From Brasenia schreberi (taxonomy: Eukaryota > Streptophyta > Magnoliopsida > Nymphaeales > Cabombaceae), in the NCBI GenBank assembly GCA_036023115.1, contig JAYKKT010000086.1, positions 13,345,501-13,409,500 of the forward strand: a DNA stretch of 64,000 nucleotides, in the 5' to 3' direction. How positions within the stretch are numbered: the first letter of the stretch is position 1; every line of letters begins with the position of its first letter. The position numbers were made by a program, and so were the translations under genes. Positions 48,400-61,739 of this stretch are shown one piece after another. The notes below the pieces were generated by a model. It was not told where the DNA came from. It was given only the letters and a program-made list of their open reading frames with translations, and did no database searches.

Positions 48400-50430
48400 C
48401 AACATATGGCTAATGGATAATGACTCTCTGATGCCTCATATATTAGTTAGGTGGTCTCTCTTTTGGACGATGAATTGGTGGTTTATATAAGATAGTGTAC
48501 TCAAGGACTTGATTGCTCATCCAACATCTTAACAAATTTATCGTGTTGTGGATGATTCTATAACTTTCTCTAAATAGTCTACATAGATGTCCCTACATCT
48601 CCTATATGAACACAAACATATCGGGTGTCCTTTTCTACGTCTAAATTCTTCCAAAATATATTAATAATTGATAATTCTATCAAAAACCCACATTTAAGCA
48701 AAAGAATAATCTCATTGGCACAAGGTAGACCATGTAAACATCATAAATTATAATGACATGTTCTTATATCTGAACCTACCATCTCTACATGATTGTGCTC
48801 ATTTAGAATCAGTTCAAGAGTGTATCATGATACTCTTCTTTGAAGGTTTGCAACAGATCTTCTATTACATCAACATAATGCATGGTTAGATTTCTTGATT
48901 CCTCAAATAACATCTTCAATTTTGTAATTTGCAACTTTATTAAAGATGTAATTGTTTCCAAATTGTCTCAAATCTGCTAGTTTAGGTACAAATGAACCCT
49001 TTAACCCTTGTGTGTGCACTTTTCACACAGATAAACATGAATATACAATCATTATATATTTGAAAAACAATAGATGATATAAATGCATTAAAAACCAAAT
49101 CCACATACTTATTAGTCATATGAGTACCATAATGAATCACCCAATCTTTCCATACCGAGAAAATTCTCTCTTAGTATGGTCCCACCACTGCTTTTTAATG
49201 TAGGAGAGTAGAATAAAGAATTTTCTACATTTCAATTCTATTATATTGACTATCCCCTTGTAATTACTCTTATCTAATGAGTAGACTATATTTCTCCAAC
49301 TGATAACAAACACACTCACAATCTTTTTATTCCTTGTAAACTTTACACCAAATGTTTCAATATTTTGGCTATATATCATCTACACAAAAAAGTGTGTTAC
49401 ATCTACAAAAATTATTTAAATGGTATTTAGCAAAGCCAGACCACAATCACTACAAATAATACGTGAAATTTTGTTTGTACTGCACAATTCTCTTACACAC
49501 CTCAATACCCAAACATAATTCTCTTTTTTCGATACTCATAAAAGTGAAGGCTACAAAGAAGTTCTTATAGGTTGATGTAAACCCAACAACCGTAAGAAAA
49601 AATATTTTATACCAATAAAAATTATTAAAAATATATAAATATTAATGACAATAATGTAGGGTAGATATTATTATACAACACTAAGACACTTATGTATTTT
49701 CAAATTCTAATATTCATGGAAATGCATGAAGTAGGTATACGAAACGAGGACGTACAAATATAATATCACTAACAATATTCGTATCAAAGATTTTTCGTTG
49801 TCATATATGATAATAGTTAATGTCTAGATCATGTAGTAGTTGTAAAACAATTCAAGAACCATGATCTTCCTTCCAAGCATTTTAAATATGCCTTACCGTA
49901 CTCATATTTACTCATCCACCTACTTCAAATGCATTAAAATATGCTTCGGCTTGTAATGACTTTGTGTTATTAAGAGCTACTCAATCTCCATGCAAAAGTA
50001 TGTTCCTCATAAACAACCCTAAATGATTGTTATGTATCTCATTCACTACATGCAACTTCTATTATATATCCGCTCTACCCTCTCCTCTTAATAAGGATAA
50101 CCAACATTTTTAGTGTCCATCCACCTAGTACTTTCAACATCAATATTTTGATTTTGCTTATACTTTTCACTCATTTTACACCTAAGTCGTACATTGCTTA
50201 TTATGTTGTAACAATATTATGCTTCCTACAAAATCAATAGGTTTATTATGACTTCTAAACATATCATCCATTACAAATACAGAGGAATAGTATAGCCCAT
50301 CACCCTTACAATCAACAAATTTATCATTTACCTCTTTTATCAACTAGTTAACAAATACATCATTTGGTACACTAAAATCATTATCATACTCCTTAGTCAT
50401 CATATGATAAGTATATTGATTAGTTATCAT
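48400..50430 (-). pseudogene. MULE transposase, copy C
   Basis: Minus strand. N-terminal part at 50430-50220 (YHMMTKEYDNDFSVPNDVFV, then VNDKFVDCKGDGL-like text). Catalytic part about 49510-49270: RCVRELCSTNKISRIICSD, ALLNTI, then open frame 49379-49137 (YSQNIETFGVKFTRNKKIVS, WWDHTKREFSRYGKIG). C-terminal block at 48670-48420 shared with copy A. Decayed. Confidence 0.65.
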
Positions 50431-50651
50431 CTTCTCTGAATCTTTTTCATCATAAGTGCACGCATTTGAGTTGTGCACGTGTTCAAGTTGTTGGCATTCT
50501 ATAATAAAGACATGAATATCAAATATCAAGAAAAATTCTATTTGGTTATAAGAGACATGGGACAAGTGTGTCTCCATCTTCAAGGGAGATGTACCTAGGC
50601 CGCATCTCCCTCCTTAAGGATGGCGCACATCTCATGTGTCTTTCATAAGAA

Positions 50652-50678
50652 GAGAGACATGGAAGAACCATGTCTCTC
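50652..50678. repeat. Perfect hairpin in MULE C subterminal array
   Basis: GAGAGACATGG, 5-nt loop AAGAA, CCATGTCTCTC: an 11-bp perfect stem inside the 50545-50720 array. Confidence 0.85.
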
Positions 50679-51544
50679 CTCATAGAGAGACGTGCTTGTA
50701 TCACGTTTGCCTCTACGATTATGATGGTCGCTCTAGTTTCACCCACAACTGAGAATCACAATAAACATTTGACATTTTGAAAGACTTCAAGCAAAGCAAC
50801 AAATATACAGTGACCTAACTAAAAATAGCATACATAATGACCAAAAATTGGTTGAATTGATTATCTCATCGATTTTCTTTTTTCTTTTTCTTTCTTCATT
50901 TGATTCAAACTAGTTTCATAAGTAACTAATTGGTAATAATTGGTTGCAAATATGCATATATCACTTCTTAATAAACAGAAATCGAATAAAGGTCAGTCAC
51001 AAGAAGAAAGGAGAAATACCATTAGAATTTGCTATAGAAAGGAGAGAGGAAATGGTATGGGGGTATTTTGGGTATTTACAAAATTGAGGGTGTATATATA
51101 GTAAAAGGGATGTGCAAATAGTAATGCTCTTCTATAATAACAAAGATAAGAGGCCTATGAAAGCTTAGTTGTTGCAAGACACGCAAGAAACAATCCTATT
51201 GCAACCTATCTGTGAGTCCACCTTAAACATAAATGAACCTTTCTTTCTTTGTTTTCATCGATGATTATGCATGATCCCTCAAGCATCTATAATGAATTTG
51301 TTTACCAACTTGCCCACTAATCCTATCCTTAATTATGATTATGCATGATCTCGAAACAAATGTTCCTCACAACTATGAGATGATTCTTAATAATACTCCT
51401 AAAGTCATTGTGATATCTTGGTAAGTTGCAAATAACATTATAAAGAGGTACAAGTTCAAATTGATTAACAGATTAGGGGTGTGTAGCTTCAGAGATGAAG
51501 AATATATAAGTATGATTTACATTTTTAATCTTCTCCTTGTGATT

Positions 51545-51770
51545 AAAAGCATCTACAATGAATATGTTTACCAACTGGTCCACTAATCCCATCTTTAATT
51601 ATCAAAAGAAAGGTATTGAAAAGCCATCTGGCCCTAGGGCTTTCACATAAGTCATATCAGCTAGTGTTTGTTGAATTTCTAATGGTGAGATGTTGGTAGA
51701 AAGACTTGTCAACTCTTCTTGTGGAACTCGTGGATACGAGCGAGTCGTCATCCTACTCATTGCCATATGC
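51545..51770 (-). pseudogene. L1-type LINE RT fragment
   Basis: Minus strand reads EELTSLSTNISPLEIQQTLA and DMTYVKALGPDGFSIPFF, matching the K(A/S)PGPDGF block at the start of plant L1 RTs. A second copy of the adjoining piece (TTTACCAACTTGCCCACTAA) occurs at 51297-51345. Rest of 51129-52171 has nothing recognisable. Confidence 0.65.
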
Positions 51771-52742
51771 TCCTCTTAATAATAGTTTTTGTTGAAATCC
51801 ATGAAAAGAATATGAATCTAGTAAACATCCTCAACCCACATGCCACCACGATCTTTTGTCATCAGAGAGATCAATTTTATATAATAATATCTCGTTTTCT
51901 ATTGTCATCATTAATATATTCTACTTGAGATTTTGGAATCTGCAATACTTCCTCTTCTCTTATGACATTATCTAAGTCTTCTTGAAGGACAACTACTAAT
52001 ATATATAAGAAGGTTTACCCTATTGGATTGAGTCATTGCCTCTTAATCTAAACCCTATTTCATGTATTTTCCTTTTAGTCGACACTATTTTTATATAAAA
52101 ACCATACTTTTCATGATTTTTAAGATTTTAGAATCTTATACTTCCTCTTCTTTTAGTCGACACTATTTTTGAGGATTGATGGGCACACCCTTTTTATTAT
52201 CCAAACACCATACTTTTCATGTATTTTCTAAAATATACCTAATAAATTCTAATAATTACTAGAGTATCCTTTTTCATCTAAACTCTATCTCCTTTTGTGG
52301 GAACCGCCCATTGATTGATTTACTCGATGAAATCAATCAAAAAGGAAGAAGAAGAAATAGAAAGAAAGAAGAAAAGAAAGAGAGAAAAAAGGAGAAAAAA
52401 GAAATAGGAGGCCGATTTGAGGAGAGATTTTATAATTTTAGAGGTATGTTGTTGATTTGGTTTAATTTTTGTATTTTTTTTGTTTTGATTGTTGTTTTGG
52501 CTGAAATCCTGTCGAAAAAATCCATTGGGTTTCTACTTTGAGATGTGCACTAAGGGGAACTTGCCAGTGAAACCCCTATATGGGAGATGTGCCTAGTGTT
52601 CTTGTCTCTCTTGGTGAGAGATGCGGCCCAACTACGAGTCTCTGTTAATGGGAGGCACGTCTTTAACTAAATAAGGGATGCAGTTGGGGAATGTCTCTTC
52701 TATTTCAGGTTGTCTCCTATTTGAGCTATTGATTTTCCTTTT

Positions 52743-54620
52743 CTTTATATAGATATAACTCATCAGGTATGAGTAGAATGGCATAACTTCACCGCTTCAT
52801 GTAGGATACGTATCATCGTATCATATAGAGGATGATCACATAGACAATAATGAGGAGAAGATGATGACATTTTTGTAGATACAAATATTGTTGAAGCCTT
52901 GCCTTGACATTCAAACATTGAGATTAATATTACTGGGATGAGGATGAGGGATTCCCTGACATATCAGGATTAATCCTTAGCTTTAAAGGTCACATTTAAA
53001 ATCTTGTAGAAATAAGTGACTGTAGTAAAATTATACATTTAATATCAATACTCAATATTATAATTGACTATGTGAATATAAATATACAAACAATACAAAA
53101 GTGATAACAACCCATACAAAAGTATATTATTAGTAGAGTATGATTAGTGAAGAGAATAAATGTAAAGCCTGATAATTGGGTTCAAATTATAGATAGAAAT
53201 GAGTTGATTGAGCAAAAAGGTTTACTGTATGAGGTTATACACCATGAGTTGTTGATTGTTTTTATCAAGCATTGACACATGAGATAATGCCTAGAATTAA
53301 AGAAGACATTTTCAGGGATATGTTGAGGATAAGCATTGATGAAGTAGTGTTAGAGATTAATTCTAGAGTTGTTAAGTTTAAGGTACTTCGAAGTAATTTT
53401 TCAAGAAGGCAAGTCTTTATTATATTTCTTTTATCAACTAGATTGTATAGTATATCAAAATAAGTCTAGAGATAGAGTATTAATAACGATCGTGTATCTA
53501 TTGGCACATGAAGTTTGAAAGCTTGATAATTATGCTTAGGCGCAATAATATTAGCATACTTTTATAGGTAGCTAGGAAAGACATCCCAAATAAAGGCACA
53601 ACAAGCTAGTGGACATATTTCTTTGTTGTAGGTAAGAATTTATACTATTATTGTTTGCTAGAATATATTCATATAGTCATTTTTTGTAATTAAATAACTA
53701 AGTTATATGTTTTAATTATAGGCATAGATTTATAAGTATTTCCTAGTCTTCAGAATTAGTATGTGACCGGAATGGTGGATGGAGAACCACAAGTAGGACA
53801 ATAGATAAAAAATATCTATCATAGGTAATCTCCTATCAATCGACTTATTAAGAACCATACGCAATTGAATTTGATGATGAAAGAGTAGATAATTTATGAA
53901 ACTACAACAATATTTTTATTTTATATTAAACAAACCTATGATGTTCTCTATTCTTATCTTTTATTTTATGCAATATAGATTGATTGATAGTTATATAACT
54001 TTGTAAGGTACTTGAATTGTAATATATATAAATTATCAAGATATTACAGATGCATTCGATGTTTGAATATTGTGAAACCGTATATGCAGATCTTATAGTT
54101 TGACAATTCGGTTTTCGTCAAGGCATCTTAATTGCGACGATAAGGCCTTCTATTACAAATAGACATACAAAGTTTCATGCATATAAAGTACAATACAAGC
54201 CACACAATGCTATTTGAGAGGCACATTGCTCACATTGACATCCCAACAAAGAGTCCGACGAGTTATACATGAAGTGATCCATTTCTTAGACACATCAATT
54301 TATTCTAAAAGATTCTATTAATCAGGTGCATTCCAATTCTAGGTAGGCAACATGATACATCATTTTTTATGTAAATAAATAAATAATTGTTTATATTGAG
54401 TGGTCTTTAACTTTATTTTGATTTGATTATAATACAAACATTTCATAATTACTTTCTTATAGCAACACTACACTAGCTTTAGTACATTTAGAGTGCATAC
54501 TACAACCATTGCCAGGTAACCTTGCATTGCTAGAGTTGTTAGAGATATACGGACAATGATACCAACGAGCACATTGATTGACTATATTTGAGGATGATGG
54601 GGAAGATGCATGCACTCGGT
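52743..54620 (+). pseudogene. PMD gene, MULE D
   Basis: Follows acceptor TATATAG/ATATAAC. Readable parts: DRNELIEQKGLLYEVIHHEL (about 53200), FFYQLDCIVYQNKSRDRVLI (about 53425-53490; compare YQLGCTLYHDKSRDRVL in copy B), VRQFGFRQGILIATIRPS (about 54100), and LVHLECILQPLPGNLALLEL (about 54480). The GEMTITL block is deleted. Decayed. Confidence 0.68.
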
Positions 54621-54849
54621 GTTATAAATGGTTTATGTGTTGTAACGATATATTTGTATATGAGGTTTATCTCTTATATTTGAGTTGTTTTTTTGTATTT
54701 TTCATTATATGTATATGTAAATAACGTTTGTAATGAGAGATTTTGGTTCATCACCCATTGCCATTAATATACACAACTGTTATGAAATAATGCTTACATA
54801 TTAATTAAAAAACTAATTACATTTATAAGTATAAATAGTATGTAATCAT

Positions 54850-56340
54850 CATCCTCAATGTCATGTACAATATCATCTTCTAGTCCTCTTATTTGTATAT
54901 ATATTTCAATCCATTAATGAAATGGTTAATTCCAATTCTCGACGCTTTCATATCGGTATTATTGTAAAAATGAAAAGATAAGAGGCATTGGAGAGCCATC
55001 AACCATATGTATCTACAAAAGAATAAGAGCACAAAAGAAAATAAATCACAAATTAGATAAACTAAATATCTAAATGACATAATCATGTCTATAAATATTA
55101 TGATTACTATTAGAAAATATCATGCAATATGATCTTAATATATCTACCACATCCTTCAAACCTGGTTTAATATTAGTGATAGAAATATCATCTAGCCTCT
55201 CGTAGAGAGGAATAATAATAATACATTCTAGCGAGTAGCGATGACCAAACCCATGTTTGGCATAAACATCTAATAATCTCTAAGATTTCATCCTTCATAT
55301 ATGAAATATGATAACATCAACATAACTATCCTCAATGAAAACTTGTGAATATATGTCATGCCTACATATCCCTTCTTTTAAGCACTGTCTTCAAACTTTA
55401 CGCCACTATTCCTCCTTCCATCTCAAAAGTGTGTTAATATCTCAATACCTGTAATTTCTATCTTCAATAACATTCACCAAGCATTAACAAAGATATTCAA
55501 CTCTTTAAAATACTTTTTTCAAAAGAAGACCAAATACAAAAACTAGAGAAATCGAAAATTGATCAACTAGTGAGAGATATCGATTCACCATATATAAGGA
55601 GAATGCTAATTTTATTACCACATGTTAACCCATGTAAACATTGCAATATACAACAACATACTTTTGGGTCTCAACTACTATGTTCAAATGATTGTACTCC
55701 CTTACAATCAAGTCAAGAGCATATCGTGATATTCTTCTATTTAGTTTTGCTACAATATCTTCTAGAAAGTAAATGTAATACTTGATGATGGTTCAAGATT
55801 CTTCAAATGACTTCTTCAATTGCCATATCAAATGTGTCAAAATATGCTTTGATTTATAATAACTTTTTCTAAGGTCTTTTATCACACTATACTCAGATTC
55901 ACTCAATCTTTGTATAAAAACATGTCTTATAAGATAGAAGCCTAGAGCATGATTATATGTCCTGTTCACTACATTCAACCTCCTATAACCATTAATTTAA
56001 CCCTCTTTTCTAAAAAAAATGGATACTCTACCTTCTTAATGTTCATCCACTTGCTATTTTTAATAACAATATTCTTACTCGCTTTATATTTGTCACTCCT
56101 TTTACACCCAAGCTATATCTTGTTTGTTATAATTTTATACTCTTCGAATGAAGAATAACAATAACAATATTATGCATCCTCCCAACATTTTTTACATACT
56201 CAATAAACTTATTACATCTGTTACATACATTCTTTGTTGTAAACATGAGTGAATAATTAAGTCCATCACCGTCACAATAAATAAATATTTCTTGTACTTT
56301 AGTGGTCAACCGGTTGAAGAATATATGACCCAATGCACTA
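54850..56340 (-). pseudogene. MULE transposase, copy D (shortened)
   Basis: Minus strand. N-terminal open frame 56333-56127 has YCDGDGLNYSLMFTTKNVC and CNKFIEYVKNVGRMHNIVIV. RTYNHALGFYLIRHVFIQRL (55975-55915) matches the HNHPLGLYLEGHAF block. The catalytic MULE region is missing or unreadable. The copy is about half the usual length. Confidence 0.6.
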
Positions 56341-56640
56341 CAATCACTTCTAGTTTCTTTATTCTTAGTATAACAAATATTTTGATCACTTCAGTGGTCA
56401 ACCGATCGAAGAATATATGACCCAATGCACTACAATCTCAAAATCTATTCTATCTTAAGAGCTTTTATTGCAAATACGAGTGAATAATCAAATCCATCAC
56501 CATCACAATCAATAAATATTTCTTATACTTCAGTGGTCAACCGGTCGAAGAATACATGACCCAATGCACTACAATCACTTCTAGTTTCTTTATTCTTAGT
56601 ATAACAAATATTTTGATCACTCATCATCTTCTCAAAATCT
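56243..56640. repeat. Interspersed duplication in MULE D transposase N-terminus
   Basis: AGTGGTCAACCG(G/A)T(T/C)GAAGAATA occurs at about 56301, 56391 and 56532, with the following CACTTCTAGTTTCTTTATTC block at 56344 and 56576. Two full and one partial copy. Confidence 0.85.
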
Positions 56641-57744
56641 ATTCTACCTTAAGAGTTTTTGTTCGAGTTGTTTATCATTGTATAATATAAATTGAGATAG
56701 AAGGTTCAAAGCATATATAAACATATAACATGAGAAACACAACCGAAGCATATCTCTCATTTGATGGAGACATGATCCATGCACATCTCTCCTTAAAAAG
56801 AGATGTGACTTAACCATGTCTCAAACTAAATTGCATCTCTCATTTAGGGAGAGACAATGTTTTGCCATGTCTTTCCTTAAAGACAAACACTCCTATACCA
56901 TATTTCGAATAAAAATTCGGTTAGTCAATCTTTTGACCCCAAACCATAAAATATCAATCAAAACGAAAAAAGCATAAAGATAACACAAATCTATAAAAAT
57001 ACGAAAATATTTATAATAACCAACCTCTTAAAACCTTCAAAAATCTAAAAAATGGCGGAATCAATTGTCTCTTTTTTATCTTATTTCTTATTTCATAAAT
57101 CTCTAATTAGGTTTATAAGATAATAATTGGGTGTTATTTTGTTATGAAGAAAGCAACAATAGCTCAAAATGGATGAGATAACAATCACCGGAGAAAAAAG
57201 AAGGGAATGTCATAAATGATGTGTGCAAATAGTAATCCCTTTATTTTGTTCACATATTCCAAAATTTGAGTTCATCCTTGTGAGGTGATGATAATTAGGG
57301 AATCTTCATCTCATCTCTATTGTTGTACATAAAGTTCTTATACTTCATGCTAAAAAACCATGCAATTTCAAAGTGGAAGCTTGTTTTGGTGGTGCTTATT
57401 TCCCATTCTTGGGATGATAAGTATGGGATAAATATTCCACGAGTAAATGTATTGCTCGAGCTTCAAGAAATCTTAGATGCTAAGTAGGGTTTGCAAGAAC
57501 CTAGTCAAGTCCTTCAAATATTCTTTCATTAACCTCGATCAACAAGCCTCTCCATGTACTTCTAAGCTAATAAATCCAAAGTATGACAAGTTGCATTGGT
57601 CTGCATAATCAATAAATATGGGATTACTACCACCACACCCATAATCAAAAAAGGAAAAGAAAAAGATGGGAAAAAAGAGTCAAGAACAAGAAGAAATCAA
57701 GAAAATCAATAACAAGAAAAAGAAGAACAAAAAGAAAAAGAATA

Positions 57745-59335
57745 ATCAAGAACAAAAAGAACAACTAAGCCTTTTAACATACTAAATGGGTATGCTACAT
57801 GGATTCTTTGTTTCCACGTACCCCTATCACATTTTTTATTGTTTCTTTCCAATACATTTGTGGTTGTTTTCTTCCTCTTTTAGCATTTTTTCAATCTAGC
57901 TTTTCATATCTTTTTACTGGAGTATGTTTTGGTCATCTTAAACGATTTTCCTTCATTTTATCCTCTATTAGTACTACTCCCAATTTGTTTATAATAACCT
58001 CATTATGTATACAATTTTTCCTTATGTGACCACTCATCCATCTCAACATCTTTATTTCTGCTACAAACATCTTTTGTACATGTTGATGATTAACTGCCCA
58101 ATACTCAAAATTATAAAATATAATAGGTTTAATTGCTACTCTATAATATTTACATTTCAACTTTAATGATCTTCTTATCACATACAATACTTGTTGCCCC
58201 TCTCCATTTTAACCAACCAACATTAATTCTATGTGTAATATCTTAATAAATTTTTCCATGATTCTGAAAATTTTACTCTAGGTATTTAAAAGTTTTCTTT
58301 TGATGGATGCAATGTATGTCAATCTTAATTTTAATGTCCTTTGAAATATCAAAATGATCAAACTTACATTTTATATATTCTGTCTTTGTTATACTAATTT
58401 GGAAGCCTTTACTTTCTAATATTTATCTCTATTGTTCCAATTTCCTATTAACTTATTCCTTAGACTCGTCCACTAACACAATATCATTTGCAAATAACAT
58501 ACACCAAAGTAATTCATCTTTGATATATTTTGTTAACTCATCAATAACTAATATAAATAAATATGAACTTAAAGTTGATCTATGATGTAACCCAATATTA
58601 ACTTCAAGGGAGTATGTCATTCTTTCATGAGTCCTCACACATGATTTTGCACAATCGTACATGTCTCTTATAAGATTTACGTATATTAATGGGATACCTC
58701 TTTTCCAAGGTTCTTCAAAGAACATCTCTTGGCACCTTATCAAAATCCTTTTCTGGATCAATAAATATCATTATGACGATTCTTCTTTTTTGCTCTAAAA
58801 TATTTTATAAGATGTCTCAATAGGCAAATTGCTTCAATAGCAGATTTGTCAGGCATGAATTCAAATTGATTCTCTATTGTACTCAATGTTTGTCTTAAAC
58901 TATGTTCTATAATTATTTTCCATAATTTCATAACATGGCTCATTAATTTGATACCTCAATAATTCACACCATTTTGTATGTATCTCTTGTTCTTATATAT
59001 GGGTATAAGTGTGCAAGTTCTCCATTTCTTTGGTATCTTTTAGGTTCTCTATATTTGATTAACTAGTCTTGTAAGGCAAGTGAGTGTTATCTCTCTTAGG
59101 ATTTTTCATATTTGTATAGGAATATTGTCTCATCAAACAGATTTGTCAACCATCATATATTTAAGAGTCTCATCCAACAGATTTACCAACCAACAAATTT
59201 TTCTGATTTGGCAAACTCTCCTAAGCTAATACTAACATCTGTATTTTTATTAAAAAGCTTATAGAAATAATTTTTTCATCTATTTTTGATATCATTATTC
59301 GCTACTAGAATTTTCTTATCTATAAATAACAAAGA
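57745..59335 (-). pseudogene. Second RTE LINE, 5'-truncated and decayed
   Basis: Minus strand, same family as 15203-18471. 5' edge DKKILVANNDIKNR (about 59330); RT parts in 58943-58453 ([61 protein letters not shown], with the FADD box changed to FAND); C-terminal part 58187-57933 (FYNFEYWAVNHQHVQKM, MLRWMSGHIRKN) and a 3' end WKQRIHVAYP-like at about 57800, then an AAC/AAG-rich tail to about 57620. The changed catalytic box and many frameshifts show an old copy. Confidence 0.85.
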
Positions 59336-59639
59336 TTGAGAGTCTACTTAGTACTTAGATAGAAATTTGGTTGCATCCATTGTTACAAATGGTTGAGATT
59401 GTAAAAAATGTATCGAACATTGAGAGTCTACTTAGTTTCCAAAAACCAATCTATCTCATTTGAGCATCTAGGTATAGGGAGTTATGGCTATAACTTTGCA
59501 CTCATAGAAATCACTCTTTTTTATTTAGTATTTATTCAAAAAAAATTGTCAATAAAAGGTCAACTTGTTGCATTTTGTTGCTCTTTAATGTCATACTATA
59601 TATATAAAAGGAGAGTGAGAGTAAGTCTATAAAAAAGTA

Positions 59640-60494
59640 AATTAAATTAGTCACTTATAAACATATTTACATTACAAACAATGAAAAAATACCGTAAACA
59701 TCTAATTTTTATCATCCATCATGTATTTTGTTATTATTCTACATACTCTCATAATAACCATGAAGGAAGTTTATGAGATTGTATGAATGGCAACGGATAT
59801 TGGTATTGTCTCAACTTTTGTATCACAAGTAGCATGTCTCATCATTCGTAAGACATGATGATGATAACTCGACATGACCTATCTTCTAGTGTTGATGCGA
59901 TCGTCTATTATATGACAACCCAAAAGCATTGTCTTCTGAATGATGTGACAACAATAAGGCCTTCTGCTCAACTACTTCAGTATGCTATATTGCCTATCTT
60001 TCTAAAGCATTCCTATTACAAAATCCAACAACAATATTTCATTACACTATGTAAGAATTAAGAATGTGTAGTATAACATACTTATATATATATATATGAA
60101 AGAGAAGTGAGGCACCCTAATCCAATTTCTTCATGAAAGTAAACACAAATGGGCCGCCACAAACAGAAGAGGTGACGCTAGCTCCTTCCAAAGGGTGTTG
60201 TGACTAAGTTGTGTCATTCCTAACACCTGACGATTATACGTTACTAAGATGGAAGAAGAAAAATAAGAAAAGAAAGTACCGGAGCCAATGTGAATCAACC
60301 AAGAGAGAGAAGTTGCCAATCTTATTCCTCTCCATCTCATGTTTGTTGTATGCTAGGAGCAAATCAAAGGGAGAATGCAGATAGACAGGGAGAGAATGGG
60401 AGAGAGAAATGCATGAACTCTGAAGGGCATCTTCAAAACAAAGTTGGCCACGGGAGTATCTTTAGCAAAAATGAGTGTATGAATAGTAATCCCC
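59640..60494 (-). mobile_element. MULE copy F remnant (right end with PMD tail)
   Basis: Right TIR ends near 60494; read inward GGGGATTACTATTCATACAC and TCATTTTTGCTAAAG. The minus strand at about 59870-59760 reads HATCDTKVETIPISVAI, matching the PMD C-terminus of copy E (CDLDTETIPTSII). Left half absent. The open frame 60340-60131 lies in the TIR-proximal noncoding part and is not supported. Confidence 0.6.
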
Positions 60495-60539
60495 TTTAGA
60501 AGTTCATATTTACGAACCTAATCATGCAATGGCAGATTG

Positions 60540-61207
60540 ATACTTGAGCCGAAACCCAAAATTTGAAAGATAATTGGACCATGACTCATTAAATTTGGGT
60601 ATAAAACATCATTTGCCATACCCTTAATAGTTCCCAATGCTCTTTGCCCCACCCTGAAAAGCATTCCACGTCCACCACAAAGAGGGAACACTAGGAACCG
60701 GGAGAGGAGGAGAGGAGCAAGTCTACGGGATTAACAACCCTAATTCCCTATTTATAGTACACATGATGAATCACGAATCCCAAATCCAACCCAATCGTCA
60801 TGACTATTCAGGTTCATAATTGTTCCCACATGCATTCTTAGCCGTTAGATAAAAAATAACCATTAGATCATAAGAGTTTCGTGCAAAAAGATAAATTGAA
60901 GACAATTCCCAAACCCAACATGGCCCAACCTCGTGCACCCGTGTGTGGTCTAGCATGTCCTCTCCAAGCTATTTGAAATATGGTTCATGAGCTATCAACT
61001 ATATAAAAAGACATGTGGATTTGTCACATTCTTTAATATGAGACTAAACTTTATCTCTTCTTGGTCATCACATTCATAAGTCCCTCACATGTAACTTTTT
61101 ACACTATAAGACTTTCACATAGATTAATTATACATCAATTGACCATTTAGAGATACCAACATAAATTAAATGTGATTAATATACATTAAATCTAATAATT
61201 CCCAACG
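60540..61207 (-). repeat. Copia LTR (left end uncertain)
   Basis: Minus strand begins (C/T)GTTGGGAATTATTAGATT at 61207, the usual opening of one plant Copia LTR group. A TATA box ACTATAAATAGGG lies near 60755 on the minus strand. The far boundary was not resolved. 61208-61740 between LTR and RNase H is untranslated. Confidence 0.55.
60750..60759 (-). promoter_or_regulatory. Copia LTR TATA box
   Basis: CTATAAATAG on the minus strand inside the LTR at 60540-61207. Confidence 0.5.
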
Positions 61208-61739
61208 AAATCATTCAGTGTAAAAGTGTCCTCTTAATCCAACAATCATATTATGCTTTCAGTAATGATACCTTCCAGTTTGAACAATTACCTGAGTTAT
61301 TCAATATTACCCCTACAGGAACTAGGTGAACATATATCTTGAACCTGAACCTTGGGTGTAAAGGTGTCTATTGATAATCACATAATAAAAGGCTATGATG
61401 TGATCTGTAGGGGTGATATATTAATGACTATGTATCCATATCCTATATCATTATTGCGCTTACGGAAACACCTAATTCCCCTATTGCAGACACACAATGT
61501 TAATCACTTAGCTAGGCATCCCTAAGGATATACTGCTAGCATCTAATCCTAGGACTCAATCTCATGTAGAGAATAATCTCTTGCTAAACTTGTAATAATG
61601 ATACTTAAGGTTTACGGAAGATAGACACACAGATACTAAAGTATCATATAATATAAAGTATTATCCCATTCACCCAACAACTTATTACTACCACATTAAA
61701 CTTACTTTATAGGTAAACTGGACATACGTCCCTTGAACC

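Larger units (their letters stand above)
45915..51128. mobile_element. MULE copy C (PMD remnant, transposase, gypsy insert)
   Basis: Right TIR ends near 51128; read inward GCATTACTATTTGCACATCC, CTTTTACTATATATACACCC and TAAATACCCAAAATACCCCC. On the left, homology with copy B begins at 45915 (CTCCCGTTTTC...), so the outer TIR is lost. PMD pieces on plus (46300-46930), transposase on minus (50420-48400), gypsy RT piece between them. Confidence 0.75.
52172..57239. mobile_element. MULE copy D (PMD plus transposase)
   Basis: Left end GGATTGATGGGCACACCC with TTTTTATTAT resembles the right end of copy B (GGATTGATACCCGTAC). Right end, read inward, GGGATTACTATTTGCACAC. PMD on plus (52743-54620), transposase on minus (56340-54850), convergent. 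A 9-bp target duplication is not clear. Confidence 0.72.

Noticed and set aside
52163..57250. 9-bp target duplication for MULE D (CTATTTTTG against TTTATTTTG)
   Set aside because: Only partial identity in T-rich sequence; not better than chance.
60131..60340. 69-codon open frame on the minus strand
   Set aside because: Falls in the noncoding TIR-proximal part of MULE F; no family resemblance.
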